Numbered from the stretch's first letter, positions 33,788-42,350 are shown. The stretch is 45,314 nucleotides of DNA from Flexilinea sp. (GCA_017432685.1 JAFRIR010000028.1:1-45314); one strand, 5' to 3'. The notes: a model not told the origin generated them from the letters alone. Program-made: numbers and translations.

Positions 33788-34229
33788 AGACACGCACCTC
33801 ACATAACCTTAAAAATATCGCACGAACTGTTTTCTTCGTCTTAGCCTCATCCCAGCCGGTATATTTTCGTACCTTAACAAAAACATCAGACATCTTCTGC
33901 ATGCTGTTGAACTGGTTGAAGATGAACAGTGCGGGGGAGTTCACCGCAAAAAGCGGCATGGGGTCAACGGACGCGGAGGTTTCTGCATAAACCACACCCT
34001 TTTCCAGGCTGATCTTTGCCCGACTGTTGACGATCGGCCATATCTCTGCAAATTGAACCTCATCAAAAGCAGTCAGATCTTCGATATGATAACTGGGCGA
34101 ACCGCTGCGGCTGCGGGTCCGTTCCTCCGCATTGTCGGCGGCAGCTGCCAGCATTCCCCTGCGGGAAACCCGGATGCGCATCTGTCCAGTCGGTTCCGTC
34201 ATATGGTCAAGATCGATCAGCATTTTCAT
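33765..34229 (-). CDS. PqqD/RRE-like protein
   Basis: A 154-aa protein whose C-terminal 60 residues fit the PqqD-like RiPP recognition element pattern: VNSPALFIFNQFNSMQKMSD, then VFVKVRKYTGWDEAKTKKTV and a final RAIFLRLCEVRV strand/helix, equivalent to LNxxAxxIW...TxxEIxxxLxxxY...VxxFLxxLxxxGL. RREs bind the leader or scaffold of a precursor and present it to the maturase. The N-terminal half (MRIRVSRRGMLAAAADNAEE and a basic stretch) is unassigned. ATG 34229 is preferred because GAGGGG lies ten bases upstream; a longer frame to 34421 runs through repeat DNA. Sits between radical-SAM genes C and B, overlapping B. Assignment rests on pattern, not alignment. Confidence 0.65.
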   Translation of the reverse strand: MKMLIDLDHMTEPTGQMRIRVSRRGMLAAAADNAEERTRSRSGSPSYHIEDLTAFDEVQFAEIWPIVNSRAKISLEKGVVYAETSASVDPMPLFAVNSPALFIFNQFNSMQKMSDVFVKVRKYTGWDEAKTKKTVRAIFLRLCEVRVCEPGIPD

Positions 34230-34275
34230 GATAATTCGTCCCCTCATCGAAGCAAGTGGCCCCAGCACGGAGCAC

Positions 34276-34416
34276 GCCTGGTCTGTCTTGCTGCTGCCGC
34301 GAAGCCGGCACTGCAAGTCTGCACAGCCGTGCGTCTCCGGACATCCCTCAATCCCGCACCGGAGTGCAGTCCTGATGTGCGGGCTGCGCCGCAGCATCAG
34401 GGCTGACCTCCTGTGC
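34276..34416. repeat. Single-copy version of the 80-mer + junction + 44-mer repeat
   Basis: One 80-mer-like unit (34276 on), the CCCGCAC...GTGCGGG junction, and one partial 44-mer (34395-34416), in the same order and orientation as the amplified block 30263-31101. It lies in the spacer between genes C and RRE and runs into gene C. Confidence 0.9.
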
Positions 34417-35370
34417 TTCACCCATCATTGGTTGGATCCGCCGCAGACGCGCAGCCAGACAGCCGCCGCAGCATTCTTCCGTCTCAAAAAACTGACACTG
34501 TGAACATTCCGGAAAGATTCCAAAGGAATGCCAGGGTCTTAACTTTTCATTAAAGAATTTATAAACAGACTTTGAGTTTTCAAAATCTTTAAGATTCGCC
34601 TGCATCAGGTTTGACAGAGCAAAACAGGGCAGGATGGTCCCACCTGTACACAGGTCCACCACCGGCGTACACTGTGAGCTGTAATGAAATCCGTTCGCCT
34701 GTAATTGTGCGAAGTTCCGCCCGAACATACAGCGCACAAAGCCGCAGTCAGCTTCCAGTTCGATCCCACACCCCGCGGTCAGGAAGGACTGCCCGAAAAG
34801 CGCCTGTCCGACGGCCGAATAGCGTTTCGGATGCAGGGAGCGATTCTTTCCACCCCAGGTCGGATGAGCCAAACCGATGCGGATCAACTTCCGCAAGCCA
34901 AACCTTCCGATCAGTTCCATTGCGTACCTTAAAGAAAAGTCTGCAGAAGTCAGCGTCATACCCAGCGTAACTCGCTGTCCCAGCAACGCCAAAGCATTTC
35001 TCCTGCGCTTCCGGGCTTGCTCACCAAGAGCAGCATTGAGATTTACGACCACGGTACACACATCCGGAGCAAGTGATGCCAGCACCTCCAGGGCTTCATC
35101 CGGCATACATCCATTGGTAAATACCATGATGGAAAAGCCCTCTTCCCTGCCAAGCTTAACAAAATCCGCGAAATCCGGATGCAGGGTCGGTTCTCCGCCC
35201 AGCAGCCGCAGCTCACGGATCCCGGCCCTGCGGGTAAAATCCAGATAGGAGCGCATTTCACTTTCCGCCATCTGCACCGCATCCATCCGCAGCATACGGG
35301 ACCGGGAATCTGCCGCAAAACAGAACTCACAATCCGCATTGCAAATGTTGGTGATGATCTGGTTCGCCAT
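34348..35370 (-). CDS. Short radical SAM enzyme (C)
   Basis: A 340-aa radical SAM protein whose cluster motif is almost at the N-terminus: MANQIITNICNADCEFCFA (C10, C14, C17). It continues with LRLLGGEPTLHPDF and VFTNGCMP. The C-terminal third has a SPASM/twitch-like set of cysteines (CGIELEADCGFVRC, CTPVVDLCTGGTILPC, CSQCQFFETEECCGGC). ATG 35370 overlaps the upstream stop in TGATG and follows GAGGAGCGGAATTG. The last 20 or so residues (EAQEVSPDAAAQPAHQDC, TPVRD) are encoded by the repeat at 34276-34416, so its native stop was displaced. Probable tailoring enzyme in the same system. Confidence 0.87.
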   Translation of the reverse strand: MANQIITNICNADCEFCFAADSRSRMLRMDAVQMAESEMRSYLDFTRRAGIRELRLLGGEPTLHPDFADFVKLGREEGFSIMVFTNGCMPDEALEVLASLAPDVCTVVVNLNAALGEQARKRRRNALALLGQRVTLGMTLTSADFSLRYAMELIGRFGLRKLIRIGLAHPTWGGKNRSLHPKRYSAVGQALFGQSFLTAGCGIELEADCGFVRCMFGRNFAQLQANGFHYSSQCTPVVDLCTGGTILPCFALSNLMQANLKDFENSKSVYKFFNEKLRPWHSFGIFPECSQCQFFETEECCGGCLAARLRRIQPMMGEAQEVSPDAAAQPAHQDCTPVRD

Positions 35371-36977
35371 CAATTCCGCTCCTCTGTCAATGCAGTCCAC
35401 ACTTTTTCCGCATCAACAGCCGTCATCCCCGAATGCTCCAGTTGAAAGCGCAGCGCCTCCCCGCCTTCCGGAACGCGAACAAAACTTCCAACCGTATCCG
35501 CGATCAGGATACGATCTCCGTCCCGGACCCAGCCAATTTCTGCATCTCCTGCCGCACAAAAATCTGTCAACGGGAATGGCTCCGCTACAGGATGATCCTC
35601 TGAAGCAGAAGGCCCGGCAAATGCAATGTCAGTCTCAAATCCGGGCAGAAGACTCCGGAAATCCGCGGTACCCGCAAGCCGCTCAAGAAAGGACCGGTCC
35701 AAAATCAACTGATCCGCCATGCTCTCATAACCGAGCTGCCGGAACAGCTGCCATAGCATCAAGGCCTTTGTGATGAGGCAAAAATTACCGCTTCGTTCCG
35801 CCTTCAGCACACAGCCGCCCGCACAATGCGCATAACAGAAGCACCCCCGGCAGCATTCCCGGTTCCTTTCAACCAGCTGCCGCTGAGCGTCCAGAGAATC
35901 CTGATGAATGTTCATCCCGTCTGTCCCAAGCAAACCGAAATGCAGATCCGGCTTCCCCAAGCGCTGATTTTCCGAAAGCTGCCAGCAGGATCCAATCTCT
36001 CCCTCAGGTGTAACGATCAGCGCATCCTTTCCCATCGGACATAGGGAGTTGTTAATTGAGGAAAGATCAGCAGAGGAACAAACCAGCCGGATCTTTTCCC
36101 TCTCCAAAACCCGAAAGGCATCTGCCCAGTTCCGCACAAACACATCCGCATCCGGCGGAGTCAGTTCATTTTGACGGGCCAGGTCACTTTCGATCATCGG
36201 TTCCAGACAAACCGCTTCCGGCTGGAAGCACCTTGCAATAAATGCAGCCCATCGCCCGAGACTTTCTGCATTTGCCGCAGAAACACAGGAGCGAATGATG
36301 AAATCACAGCTCCCGCGGGAAAAGATGTCCGCGCTCCGGCAAACTGTCTCAAACGATTCCCTGCCCTCCGGACCCGGACGATGACGGTTTTGCACCTCCG
36401 GAAAACCATCCAGCGAAAGTACCACGGTATCGAAATACTCCGCGATCCAGCGGGCTTTGGTTTCGGGATAAAAGCCGTTGGTCGTCACTTCAAAATGAAC
36501 CGAAGCCTCAACCTTTTCAGCCAATGACCGGGCGTAATTCACCGCGAACACCACTTCTTTGAAAGCGGCAAAGGGCTCTCCACCGAAGAAATGAATATTC
36601 CAATCGCTCCGTCCGGCATCCCGCATCACCCGGGCATAACCATCCACAGCCATGCGGATCTGTGAAAATGACATCAGCGGATGTTCCCGCACGGTTACAA
36701 AATCACAGTAAGCACAGCGCATCATGCAGCCGCGTGTCGGGACCAGGCCGAGGAAAAGGGGATCCGGCGGACCTACTCTCATTTCCGAGCGGTTTCCTGC
36801 ACCCCGAAGGGAACCGATCCATGGCGCGTCTCCCGGAACAGGTTTCGAACTGTCCCAAAGGCAGGCAAAAACGATCTCAGCCATAGTCCGATTGACCAGC
36901 GTTGTGATCCCGTGGAACGGCGCATAGATCAACACCGGTTCCTGGCCAAGCGGGAGAAACCAAACGTCTTTTGGCAT
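35370..36977 (-). CDS. Radical SAM/SPASM enzyme (D) with C-terminal extension
   Basis: A 535-aa protein. Radical SAM motif CMMRCAYC (C84, C88, C91) after an 80-residue N-terminal domain, FFGGEPFAAF, VTTNGFYP and SLDGFPEVQNRHRP; SPASM cysteines CPMGKD, GSCWQ, ECCRGCFCYAHCAGGC and NFC. Beyond SPASM, about 120 residues (from around 420) form an extra domain without a recognised fold. ATG 36977 overlaps the FGE-like stop as TGATG (a GTG one codon upstream is in frame), so translation is coupled to that gene. The QNRHRP motif recalls the QNRQRP of A and B, suggesting three paralogues. Confidence 0.9.
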   Translation of the reverse strand: MPKDVWFLPLGQEPVLIYAPFHGITTLVNRTMAEIVFACLWDSSKPVPGDAPWIGSLRGAGNRSEMRVGPPDPLFLGLVPTRGCMMRCAYCDFVTVREHPLMSFSQIRMAVDGYARVMRDAGRSDWNIHFFGGEPFAAFKEVVFAVNYARSLAEKVEASVHFEVTTNGFYPETKARWIAEYFDTVVLSLDGFPEVQNRHRPGPEGRESFETVCRSADIFSRGSCDFIIRSCVSAANAESLGRWAAFIARCFQPEAVCLEPMIESDLARQNELTPPDADVFVRNWADAFRVLEREKIRLVCSSADLSSINNSLCPMGKDALIVTPEGEIGSCWQLSENQRLGKPDLHFGLLGTDGMNIHQDSLDAQRQLVERNRECCRGCFCYAHCAGGCVLKAERSGNFCLITKALMLWQLFRQLGYESMADQLILDRSFLERLAGTADFRSLLPGFETDIAFAGPSASEDHPVAEPFPLTDFCAAGDAEIGWVRDGDRILIADTVGSFVRVPEGGEALRFQLEHSGMTAVDAEKVWTALTEERN

Positions 36978-39466
36978 CACTGCGAATCACTTACAACACA
37001 GCGGAAACCGCGGTCCAGAGCAAAAGATGACCCGAGTGCATAGAAGCGATCGACTGTCCGGGCATTATTCTCAGCGACCTGAGCAGAGCTGCCGCGGATC
37101 ACACGATACCCGCCGGCTTCCGGCCCGGTGGGATCAACCGGCTGATTCGTGACGGTGTACCAGTTCTCCTGATAACGATCCGAAACCCATTCGGAAACAT
37201 TGCCACCCATGTCATAGACGCCAAAGCTGCTCACATCCTCCGGATTGGCATCCACTGCAAGCGTATCATAGTTCCCGTTTCCGGAATAATTCAGGTTGGC
37301 AGCCACAAAAGTGTTGCCCCACGGATAGGCATTCCCCTCAGGACCCTTTGCGGCATATTCCCATTCGGCTTCAGTCGGCAGCCTGCCGCCGGCCCATTCG
37401 CAATAAGCATTGGCCTGAGACCAGTCGACATAGATCACCGGGTAATTGTCGTATTCCGGATTCCCATAGTAGGAAGGACGGCGGAAGGATTTGACCTCAT
37501 GCGGTTCCGTACAGGCACCATCCGCCACACAGAGGGCATATTGTCCATTCGTCACCTCGTAGGCGTCGATCCAGTAATCCGAAAGCGTGACTTCATGCGC
37601 AGGTTTTTCATCAATAGCACCTCTGGGATCACCCATCGTGAAAGTATCCCCGGGAATAGCAACCATCTGCGCGTCATCGGTTTTCCGCACACCGGGATTC
37701 ATCAGTTCATCGATGTTCTCTTCGCTGATCTCAAACAGTTCCGGGGTGACACTGGCCGCATCGGCAAAACAGCGGAAACCGATATTGTCAGCAGCGTGAC
37801 CCGGGAAGGTCTCCAGCAGCGTCTCCACCCCGATGGTCTCCGGATAACTGTTCCAGGCACCGCCGGCAGCAAGAGAAATATTTTCATCCTCACCGGCTGC
37901 GATCCATTCCCAGACGTTGCCCAGCATCTGCACCATGCCATAGACTGAACCGCGGGAACGATAGGATGTGACCGGGACTGTCAATGCGAGCTGGTCTGCA
38001 CTGCGAAGAGCCCTTTTGCGGTTGGTACCGACGCTGTTCACCGTGGAGGCACTCACCTTAGATCCCTCCGCAGGGGCCGCAGCTGTCTGCCACTCCGCAA
38101 GTGTCGGCAGCCGCATCCCGGCCCATTCGCAATAGGCTGCGGCATCATCGCGTGTCACAAAAACCATCGGCAGGTCCGCGGCTTTTTCGCTCAGCCCCGG
38201 ATAAGCGAATTCATCCAGCGCTTCCGGCATTTCACAGGCGCCATCCGTGACACACATTTCATATTGTCCGACACTCACCGCATAAAGAGAGGCCAAAACA
38301 TCATTTTCAGTCAGGAGCAGCAGCGAGCCATCCGCTTTTGCGATCACAGCTTTCCCGGCAGGGACCGGCAATGTGTTTTGCGTTTCATCGTCTTCCATGG
38401 TGGTGTTGACCGCTTCGGTCGGGAGCCGGTTATCTGCCTCTTCCGCCATTACTTGTTCTGTCTCTGCCGCAAGCGTTTCAATGACTACCGTCGGAGTTGT
38501 TTCTGTTGTTTCATCGGGTTTCCCGCTATCCAACCCCGTTGAACTGTCGAATTTTGCGAAAAATCCTTCGGTTGGAGTTGCTTCCGTTTTCTCTTCAGTT
38601 TGCGTCACTGTTCCCACTTCAGACTCCACCGCCGGCAGAACTTCAGCGTCAGGCAGCACCTCCGCATCAATCTCAACAGTCGGCTTTGATGGCTCCAGCA
38701 TGGAAGCCCCTTTTCCACCACTGAAAAGATCAGAGATCAGCGACTTTACATCGGAAAAAAGGGAAAACACCGCCCAATCGTTCAGAGAAGTACCCGGGCC
38801 CTTATAGGAAGCATCCTGGAATACCACCGGACCTGGGTCATGGACATCAGCCGTGAGCGTTTTTGTATCCTGAGGTCTCTCCTTCAGCGAAGCCAGGCCA
38901 CCCGCGTTCACATCCCGAAGTGCCGCCATGGCCCTTTCCGCTGTACCGTTTTGCCTGATCTGACGGTTCAGGAACCAGCCGCCCACCGCCAGCAGCGCGA
39001 AAGCAGCAAAAAACCAGCTGCCGTTTCGTGGTCTGTTCATCGCATCGATCGCGGAACCGAGCTTGCCAAGAGCCTCATTATTGGCTCCGGCCTTCTTAAG
39101 TCTGCGGACAAAATCTTCATAATTGCCCTTTTGCAGCAGCCAGATCAGCAGGATGAAGGTACCAACCACGGGGATCAATCCGACCAGCACCCACCAGCCC
39201 TTCCGCGGCAATGTGTGCAGACGCCGGACTGTTGCTGACAAAACCGGGATGACCGTCAGCAGGTAATAAAAACACCAGAGCGGCAGCACCCAGGGGACAT
39301 AAAAGGCCGGCAGCTCATAAGAGGTGTCCAGCGAAAACCGGGCTAACGGATAAAGCGGGAGGATCAAAATCAGAAAGTGCAAAATCATAGCCGACCAATA
39401 ATTTCCGCGCTTCATATAGCCGGAAAAATTCGCGTAATTCCGAAACAGACTGATATATGATTTCAT
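36977..39466 (-). CDS. DUF805 membrane protein with two FGE-sulfatase-fold domains
   Basis: An 829-aa first gene of the radical-SAM operon. Residues 1-115 form a DUF805-like membrane domain (RRLHTLPRKGWWVLVGLIPV); one more TM lies near 153-172; a Thr/Glu-rich linker (about 230-370) follows, then two formylglycine-generating-enzyme-sulfatase (FGE-sulfatase) fold domains (about 375-595 and 612-829: PAHEVTLSDYWIDAYEVTNG, GGRLPTEAEWEYAAKGPEG, YDMGGNVSEWVSD). Bona fide FGE needs a Cys pair near RGGSW/SYC; the second domain reads RVIRGSSAQVAENNARTVDR without it, so catalysis is not expected and the fold may bind ligand or protein. The C-terminal domains face outward, the compartment to which the CxC propeller is exported. 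ATG 39466 follows GGGGGG. Confidence 0.88.
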   Translation of the reverse strand: MKSYISLFRNYANFSGYMKRGNYWSAMILHFLILILPLYPLARFSLDTSYELPAFYVPWVLPLWCFYYLLTVIPVLSATVRRLHTLPRKGWWVLVGLIPVVGTFILLIWLLQKGNYEDFVRRLKKAGANNEALGKLGSAIDAMNRPRNGSWFFAAFALLAVGGWFLNRQIRQNGTAERAMAALRDVNAGGLASLKERPQDTKTLTADVHDPGPVVFQDASYKGPGTSLNDWAVFSLFSDVKSLISDLFSGGKGASMLEPSKPTVEIDAEVLPDAEVLPAVESEVGTVTQTEEKTEATPTEGFFAKFDSSTGLDSGKPDETTETTPTVVIETLAAETEQVMAEEADNRLPTEAVNTTMEDDETQNTLPVPAGKAVIAKADGSLLLLTENDVLASLYAVSVGQYEMCVTDGACEMPEALDEFAYPGLSEKAADLPMVFVTRDDAAAYCEWAGMRLPTLAEWQTAAAPAEGSKVSASTVNSVGTNRKRALRSADQLALTVPVTSYRSRGSVYGMVQMLGNVWEWIAAGEDENISLAAGGAWNSYPETIGVETLLETFPGHAADNIGFRCFADAASVTPELFEISEENIDELMNPGVRKTDDAQMVAIPGDTFTMGDPRGAIDEKPAHEVTLSDYWIDAYEVTNGQYALCVADGACTEPHEVKSFRRPSYYGNPEYDNYPVIYVDWSQANAYCEWAGGRLPTEAEWEYAAKGPEGNAYPWGNTFVAANLNYSGNGNYDTLAVDANPEDVSSFGVYDMGGNVSEWVSDRYQENWYTVTNQPVDPTGPEAGGYRVIRGSSAQVAENNARTVDRFYALGSSFALDRGFRCVVSDSQ

Positions 39467-39621
39467 GCGTACCCCCCGATAAACGTATTAACTGAATATT
39501 ACCACAGGATTTATATGATGAATAGCCCTATTTTTTATGCCTTCTTTACAAAACGATCATATTGCATTATAACGAAATAAGGGAATAAATGGTGGGCACA
39601 CTGCCCACTTTTCAAAATATG

Positions 39622-39725
39622 GTATCTATTCAGTACGGAGCACACGTGGACAGCTTTTTTGCTGTTGCGAAGCCAACACAAAAAAACTGTACTCTGTGAT
39701 GCGTCGACGGGTTCTGAACAGTTTC
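39622..39725 (-). mobile_element. 104-bp structured repeat (copy 4, inverted)
   Basis: GTATCTATTCAG ... CTGAACAGTTTC. Internal order is reversed: CGGAGCACACGTGGACAG then CTTTTTTGCTGTTG-CGAAGC-CAACACAAAAAAACTG. It occupies the middle of the 305-bp divergent gap 39467-39771, in which no gene is seen. Confidence 0.85.
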
Positions 39726-39771
39726 AAGATATGAATCATTAAACATACAGAATTCTGATAAGAGAGGGAAA

Positions 39772-40656
39772 ATGAACATTATCGAAGGCTTTATCCCCTT
39801 TATGGGGTATCAAACATACTACCGCATCGTCGGACCGGAAAAGACAAAGAAAACACCTCTGGTACTGCTGCACGGCGGCCCGGGATCAACGCATAATTAT
39901 TTTGAAGTGCTGGATTTCCTTGCCGAAGAAGATCAGCGGCAGTTCATCATGTATGACCAGATCGGCTGCGGCAGCTCCTACCTGGACGGACACCCGGAGC
40001 TGTGGACCCGCGAGACCTGGGTGCAGGAGCTCATCACACTGCGCGAATTTTTGAACCTTAAAGAAATCCATTTACTCGGACAATCCTGGGGCGGAATGCT
40101 GGCACTGGAATACGTCTGCAATTACAAGCACGAAGGCATCAAAAGCCTGGTCCTTTCCTCCACCCTGCCCTCCAGCCAGCTCTGGGGAGCAGAACAAGCA
40201 CGGATGATCAAAGAACTACCGCTGGAGATGCAGCAGGCCATCCAAAGAGCCGCAGAAACCGGTGATTACGAAGCGGAAGACGTCAAAGCCGCTGAGGCGG
40301 AATACATGCTGCGCCATTGCTCCGGTCCTTATGGGGATGATGCTCCGGAATGCCTGACCCGAGAAAAGCGTACCGGACGGGAGGCTTATGTCGTCGGCTG
40401 GGGACCGAATGAGTTCACCCCGCTCGGAACCTTAAAAGATTATGATGTCACCGACAAACTGGGAACCATCCGTGAACCCGCGCTCATCATCAGCGGCGGG
40501 AACGACCTCTGCACGCCCTACCTCGCCAAAACCATGGCTGACGGCATCCCCAACTCCCGCTGGGAGCTATTCCGCACCGCCCGCCACTCCTGCTACGTGG
40601 AGGATACGCCCCGCTATGCCGCCTTCCTCAAAGAATGGCTGAACGGGAACGATTAA
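39772..40656 (+). CDS. Proline iminopeptidase-family alpha/beta hydrolase
   Basis: A 294-aa cytoplasmic peptidase S33 enzyme that removes N-terminal proline (or another residue) from peptides. HGGPGSTHNYFEVLDFLA is the oxyanion motif, GQSWGGMLALEY the nucleophile elbow, SGGNDLCTP the acid and ARHSCYVEDTPRYAAF the histidine region. The short cap (EYMLRHCSGPYGDDAPE) is family-like. ATG follows GAGAGGGAAA. Divergent from the radical-SAM operon and ended by a perfect hairpin; functional link to it is not implied. Confidence 0.92.
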   Translation: MNIIEGFIPFMGYQTYYRIVGPEKTKKTPLVLLHGGPGSTHNYFEVLDFLAEEDQRQFIMYDQIGCGSSYLDGHPELWTRETWVQELITLREFLNLKEIHLLGQSWGGMLALEYVCNYKHEGIKSLVLSSTLPSSQLWGAEQARMIKELPLEMQQAIQRAAETGDYEAEDVKAAEAEYMLRHCSGPYGDDAPECLTREKRTGREAYVVGWGPNEFTPLGTLKDYDVTDKLGTIREPALIISGGNDLCTPYLAKTMADGIPNSRWELFRTARHSCYVEDTPRYAAFLKEWLNGND

Positions 40657-40706
40657 GAAATACCGCCATCCTAAAGTTTAATTTCAGATAATCCAAAGTG
40701 ATAGAA

Positions 40707-40746
40707 CATCGGGGGACCGGACAGCTTACTGTCCGGTCCCCCGATG
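40707..40746 (+). terminator. Perfect 18-bp hairpin
   Basis: CATCGGGGGACCGGACAG (40707-40724) pairs with CTGTCCGGTCCCCCGATG (40729-40746), 50 nt after the stop. It has no T-run, so it may stabilise the mRNA end. Confidence 0.7.
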
Positions 40747-40843
40747 TATTCTGTTGTCATCTTTTTCACAAATTCCACAAGATTCAAAGCTTCATCTAAG
40801 GTTCGGATAGTAAGATTAGTTACAGAGAAAGGGGAAAAACCTT

Positions 40844-41524
40844 ATGGACATTCATTATCGGCACGAGTGGAAACATGAGATCAGCTATGCGGATCTGCTC
40901 TCCATTCGGGCACGGCTGAGGGCTGTCGCACAGCCGGACAGCCATGCCATCGGCGGCAAATACCTGATCCGCAGCCTGTATTTTGACAATCTGAATGACA
41001 AAGCGCTGCGTGAAAAGATCGACGGGGTCAACATGCGGGAAAAATTCCGCATCCGCTATTACAACGGCGACCCGTCAAAGATCATTCATCTGGAAAAAAA
41101 GAGCAAGTTGAACGGGCTCGGGACCAAATACTCCGCCCCGCTCACCATGGCGGAAGCGCAATCCATCGTGGACGGAAACATCGGCTGGATGCTGAATTCC
41201 CCGCACGCTTTGGTCCAGGAGCTTTACTGCAAGATGCGCTATCAGGGCATGGCGCCGAAAACAATTGTGGACTACACCCGGGAGCCTTTCATTTACGCTC
41301 CGGGTAACGTCCGTGTGACTTTTGATTACGACATCCGCACCGGACTGGGATGCACGGATTTTCTGAACCCGAACTGCGTCACCATCCCCGCGGGAGACGC
41401 ACCGATCATCCTGGAAGTGAAGTGGGACGCCTTTCTGCCCTCCATCATCCGGGATGCGGTCCAAACCCCCGGACGTCGTGTCGGTGCATTTTCAAAATAT
41501 GCGCAGTGTCGGATATATGGGTAG
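40844..41524 (+). CDS. VTC-domain protein (polyphosphate polymerase-like)
   Basis: A 226-aa VTC fold (tunnel domain) of the triphosphate tunnel/CYTH relatives: RHEWKHEISYADL, LIRSLYFDNLNDKAL, REKFRIRYYNGDPSKIIHLE with KKSKLNGLG, and EVKWDAFLPSIIRDAVQ. Yeast Vtc4 makes polyphosphate; bacterial VTC proteins next to DUF4956 and Cthe_2159-type proteins are a recurrent surface cluster of unproven chemistry. Conserved K/R/E in the tunnel are visible. The start follows GAGAAAGGGGAAAAACCTT. The next gene begins 154 nt downstream after a heptamer tract. Confidence 0.88.
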   Translation: MDIHYRHEWKHEISYADLLSIRARLRAVAQPDSHAIGGKYLIRSLYFDNLNDKALREKIDGVNMREKFRIRYYNGDPSKIIHLEKKSKLNGLGTKYSAPLTMAEAQSIVDGNIGWMLNSPHALVQELYCKMRYQGMAPKTIVDYTREPFIYAPGNVRVTFDYDIRTGLGCTDFLNPNCVTIPAGDAPIILEVKWDAFLPSIIRDAVQTPGRRVGAFSKYAQCRIYG

Positions 41525-41665
41525 AATGTAGATCGTAGGATGTAGAATGTAGGATTCAGGAACAAGGAACAAGGATTTATTTAGGAGATAGGATAAGGGA
41601 TATAGGAATATAGCAGATACACCTAACCCCTAACCCCCAACCCCTAACCCCTAACATCTAAAATT
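41525..41665. repeat. Heptamer tracts, inverted
   Basis: GGATGTA and GGATTCA units, then TTAGGAG/GGATAAG, then complementary CCTAACC-type units (41620-41660). Confidence 0.85.
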
Positions 41666-41678
41666 AAGGAGAACAACA

Positions 41679-42350
41679 ATGACATTTAATGATATTTTCA
41701 AATCAAGTTTTTTGGATAACGTGACTTCTGTCAGCGTATTGGACATGGTTTTGACCATGGTATTGGCATTCTGTCTGGGAATGTTTATCTTCCTCATTTA
41801 TAAAAAGACTTATTCCGGCGTGATGTACAGCTCTTCCTTTGGCGTAACGCTCGTCGCCCTGACCATGATCACATCCCTCGTGATCCTCGCGGTGACCTCC
41901 AACGTCGTTCTTTCCCTCGGTATGGTCGGTGCGCTTTCCATCGTCCGCTTCCGTACCGCGATCAAGGAACCGCTGGATATCGCCTTCCTTTTCTGGGCTA
42001 TTGCTGTCGGCATTGTCCTGGCAGCCGGCATGATCCCGCTGGCCGTCTTCGGATCCGTCGTCATCGGCATCATCCTGCTGGTCTTCGCCAACCGCAAGGA
42101 CAGCTCCAACCCGTATATCGTCGTTCTGAACTGCGCTGATCACGCCAGTGAAACGAAAGCACTCGAATATCTGCAGTCCAACACCAAAAAGTGCATCGTC
42201 AAGTCCAAGACAGCCCGTCAGGGGAACGTTGAAGTGAACATGGAAGTCCGTCTCAAGGATGACAACACCGATTTCATCAACACTCTCTCCGAAATCGCCG
42301 GTGTCTCCAGTGCGGTCCTGGTCTCTTACAACGGGGACTACATGGGATAA
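41679..42350 (+). CDS. DUF4956 membrane protein
   Basis: A 223-aa protein with four N-terminal TMs (LDMVLTMVLAFCLGMFIFLI; SFGVTLVALTMITSLVILAV; LFWAIAVGIVLAAGMIPLAV; GSVVIGIILLVFA) and a cytoplasmic ACT/ferredoxin-like tail (from about 140). SLGMVGALSIVRFRTAIKEP is the DUF4956 hallmark. Function unknown; nearly always beside a VTC-domain protein. ATG follows AAGGAGAACAACA; spacing to the downstream gene is 12 nt, so they are co-translated. Confidence 0.88.
   Translation: MTFNDIFKSSFLDNVTSVSVLDMVLTMVLAFCLGMFIFLIYKKTYSGVMYSSSFGVTLVALTMITSLVILAVTSNVVLSLGMVGALSIVRFRTAIKEPLDIAFLFWAIAVGIVLAAGMIPLAVFGSVVIGIILLVFANRKDSSNPYIVVLNCADHASETKALEYLQSNTKKCIVKSKTARQGNVEVNMEVRLKDDNTDFINTLSEIAGVSSAVLVSYNGDYMG

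Noticed and set aside
34230-34421. N-terminal extension of the RRE-like protein
   Set aside because: The extra residues are translated repeat DNA, while ATG 34229 has a proper ribosome-binding site.
612-37500. FGE-fold gene as a genuine formylglycine-generating enzyme for sulfatases
   Set aside because: The catalytic Cys pair is absent in the visible RGSS region and there is no sulfatase gene in the window.
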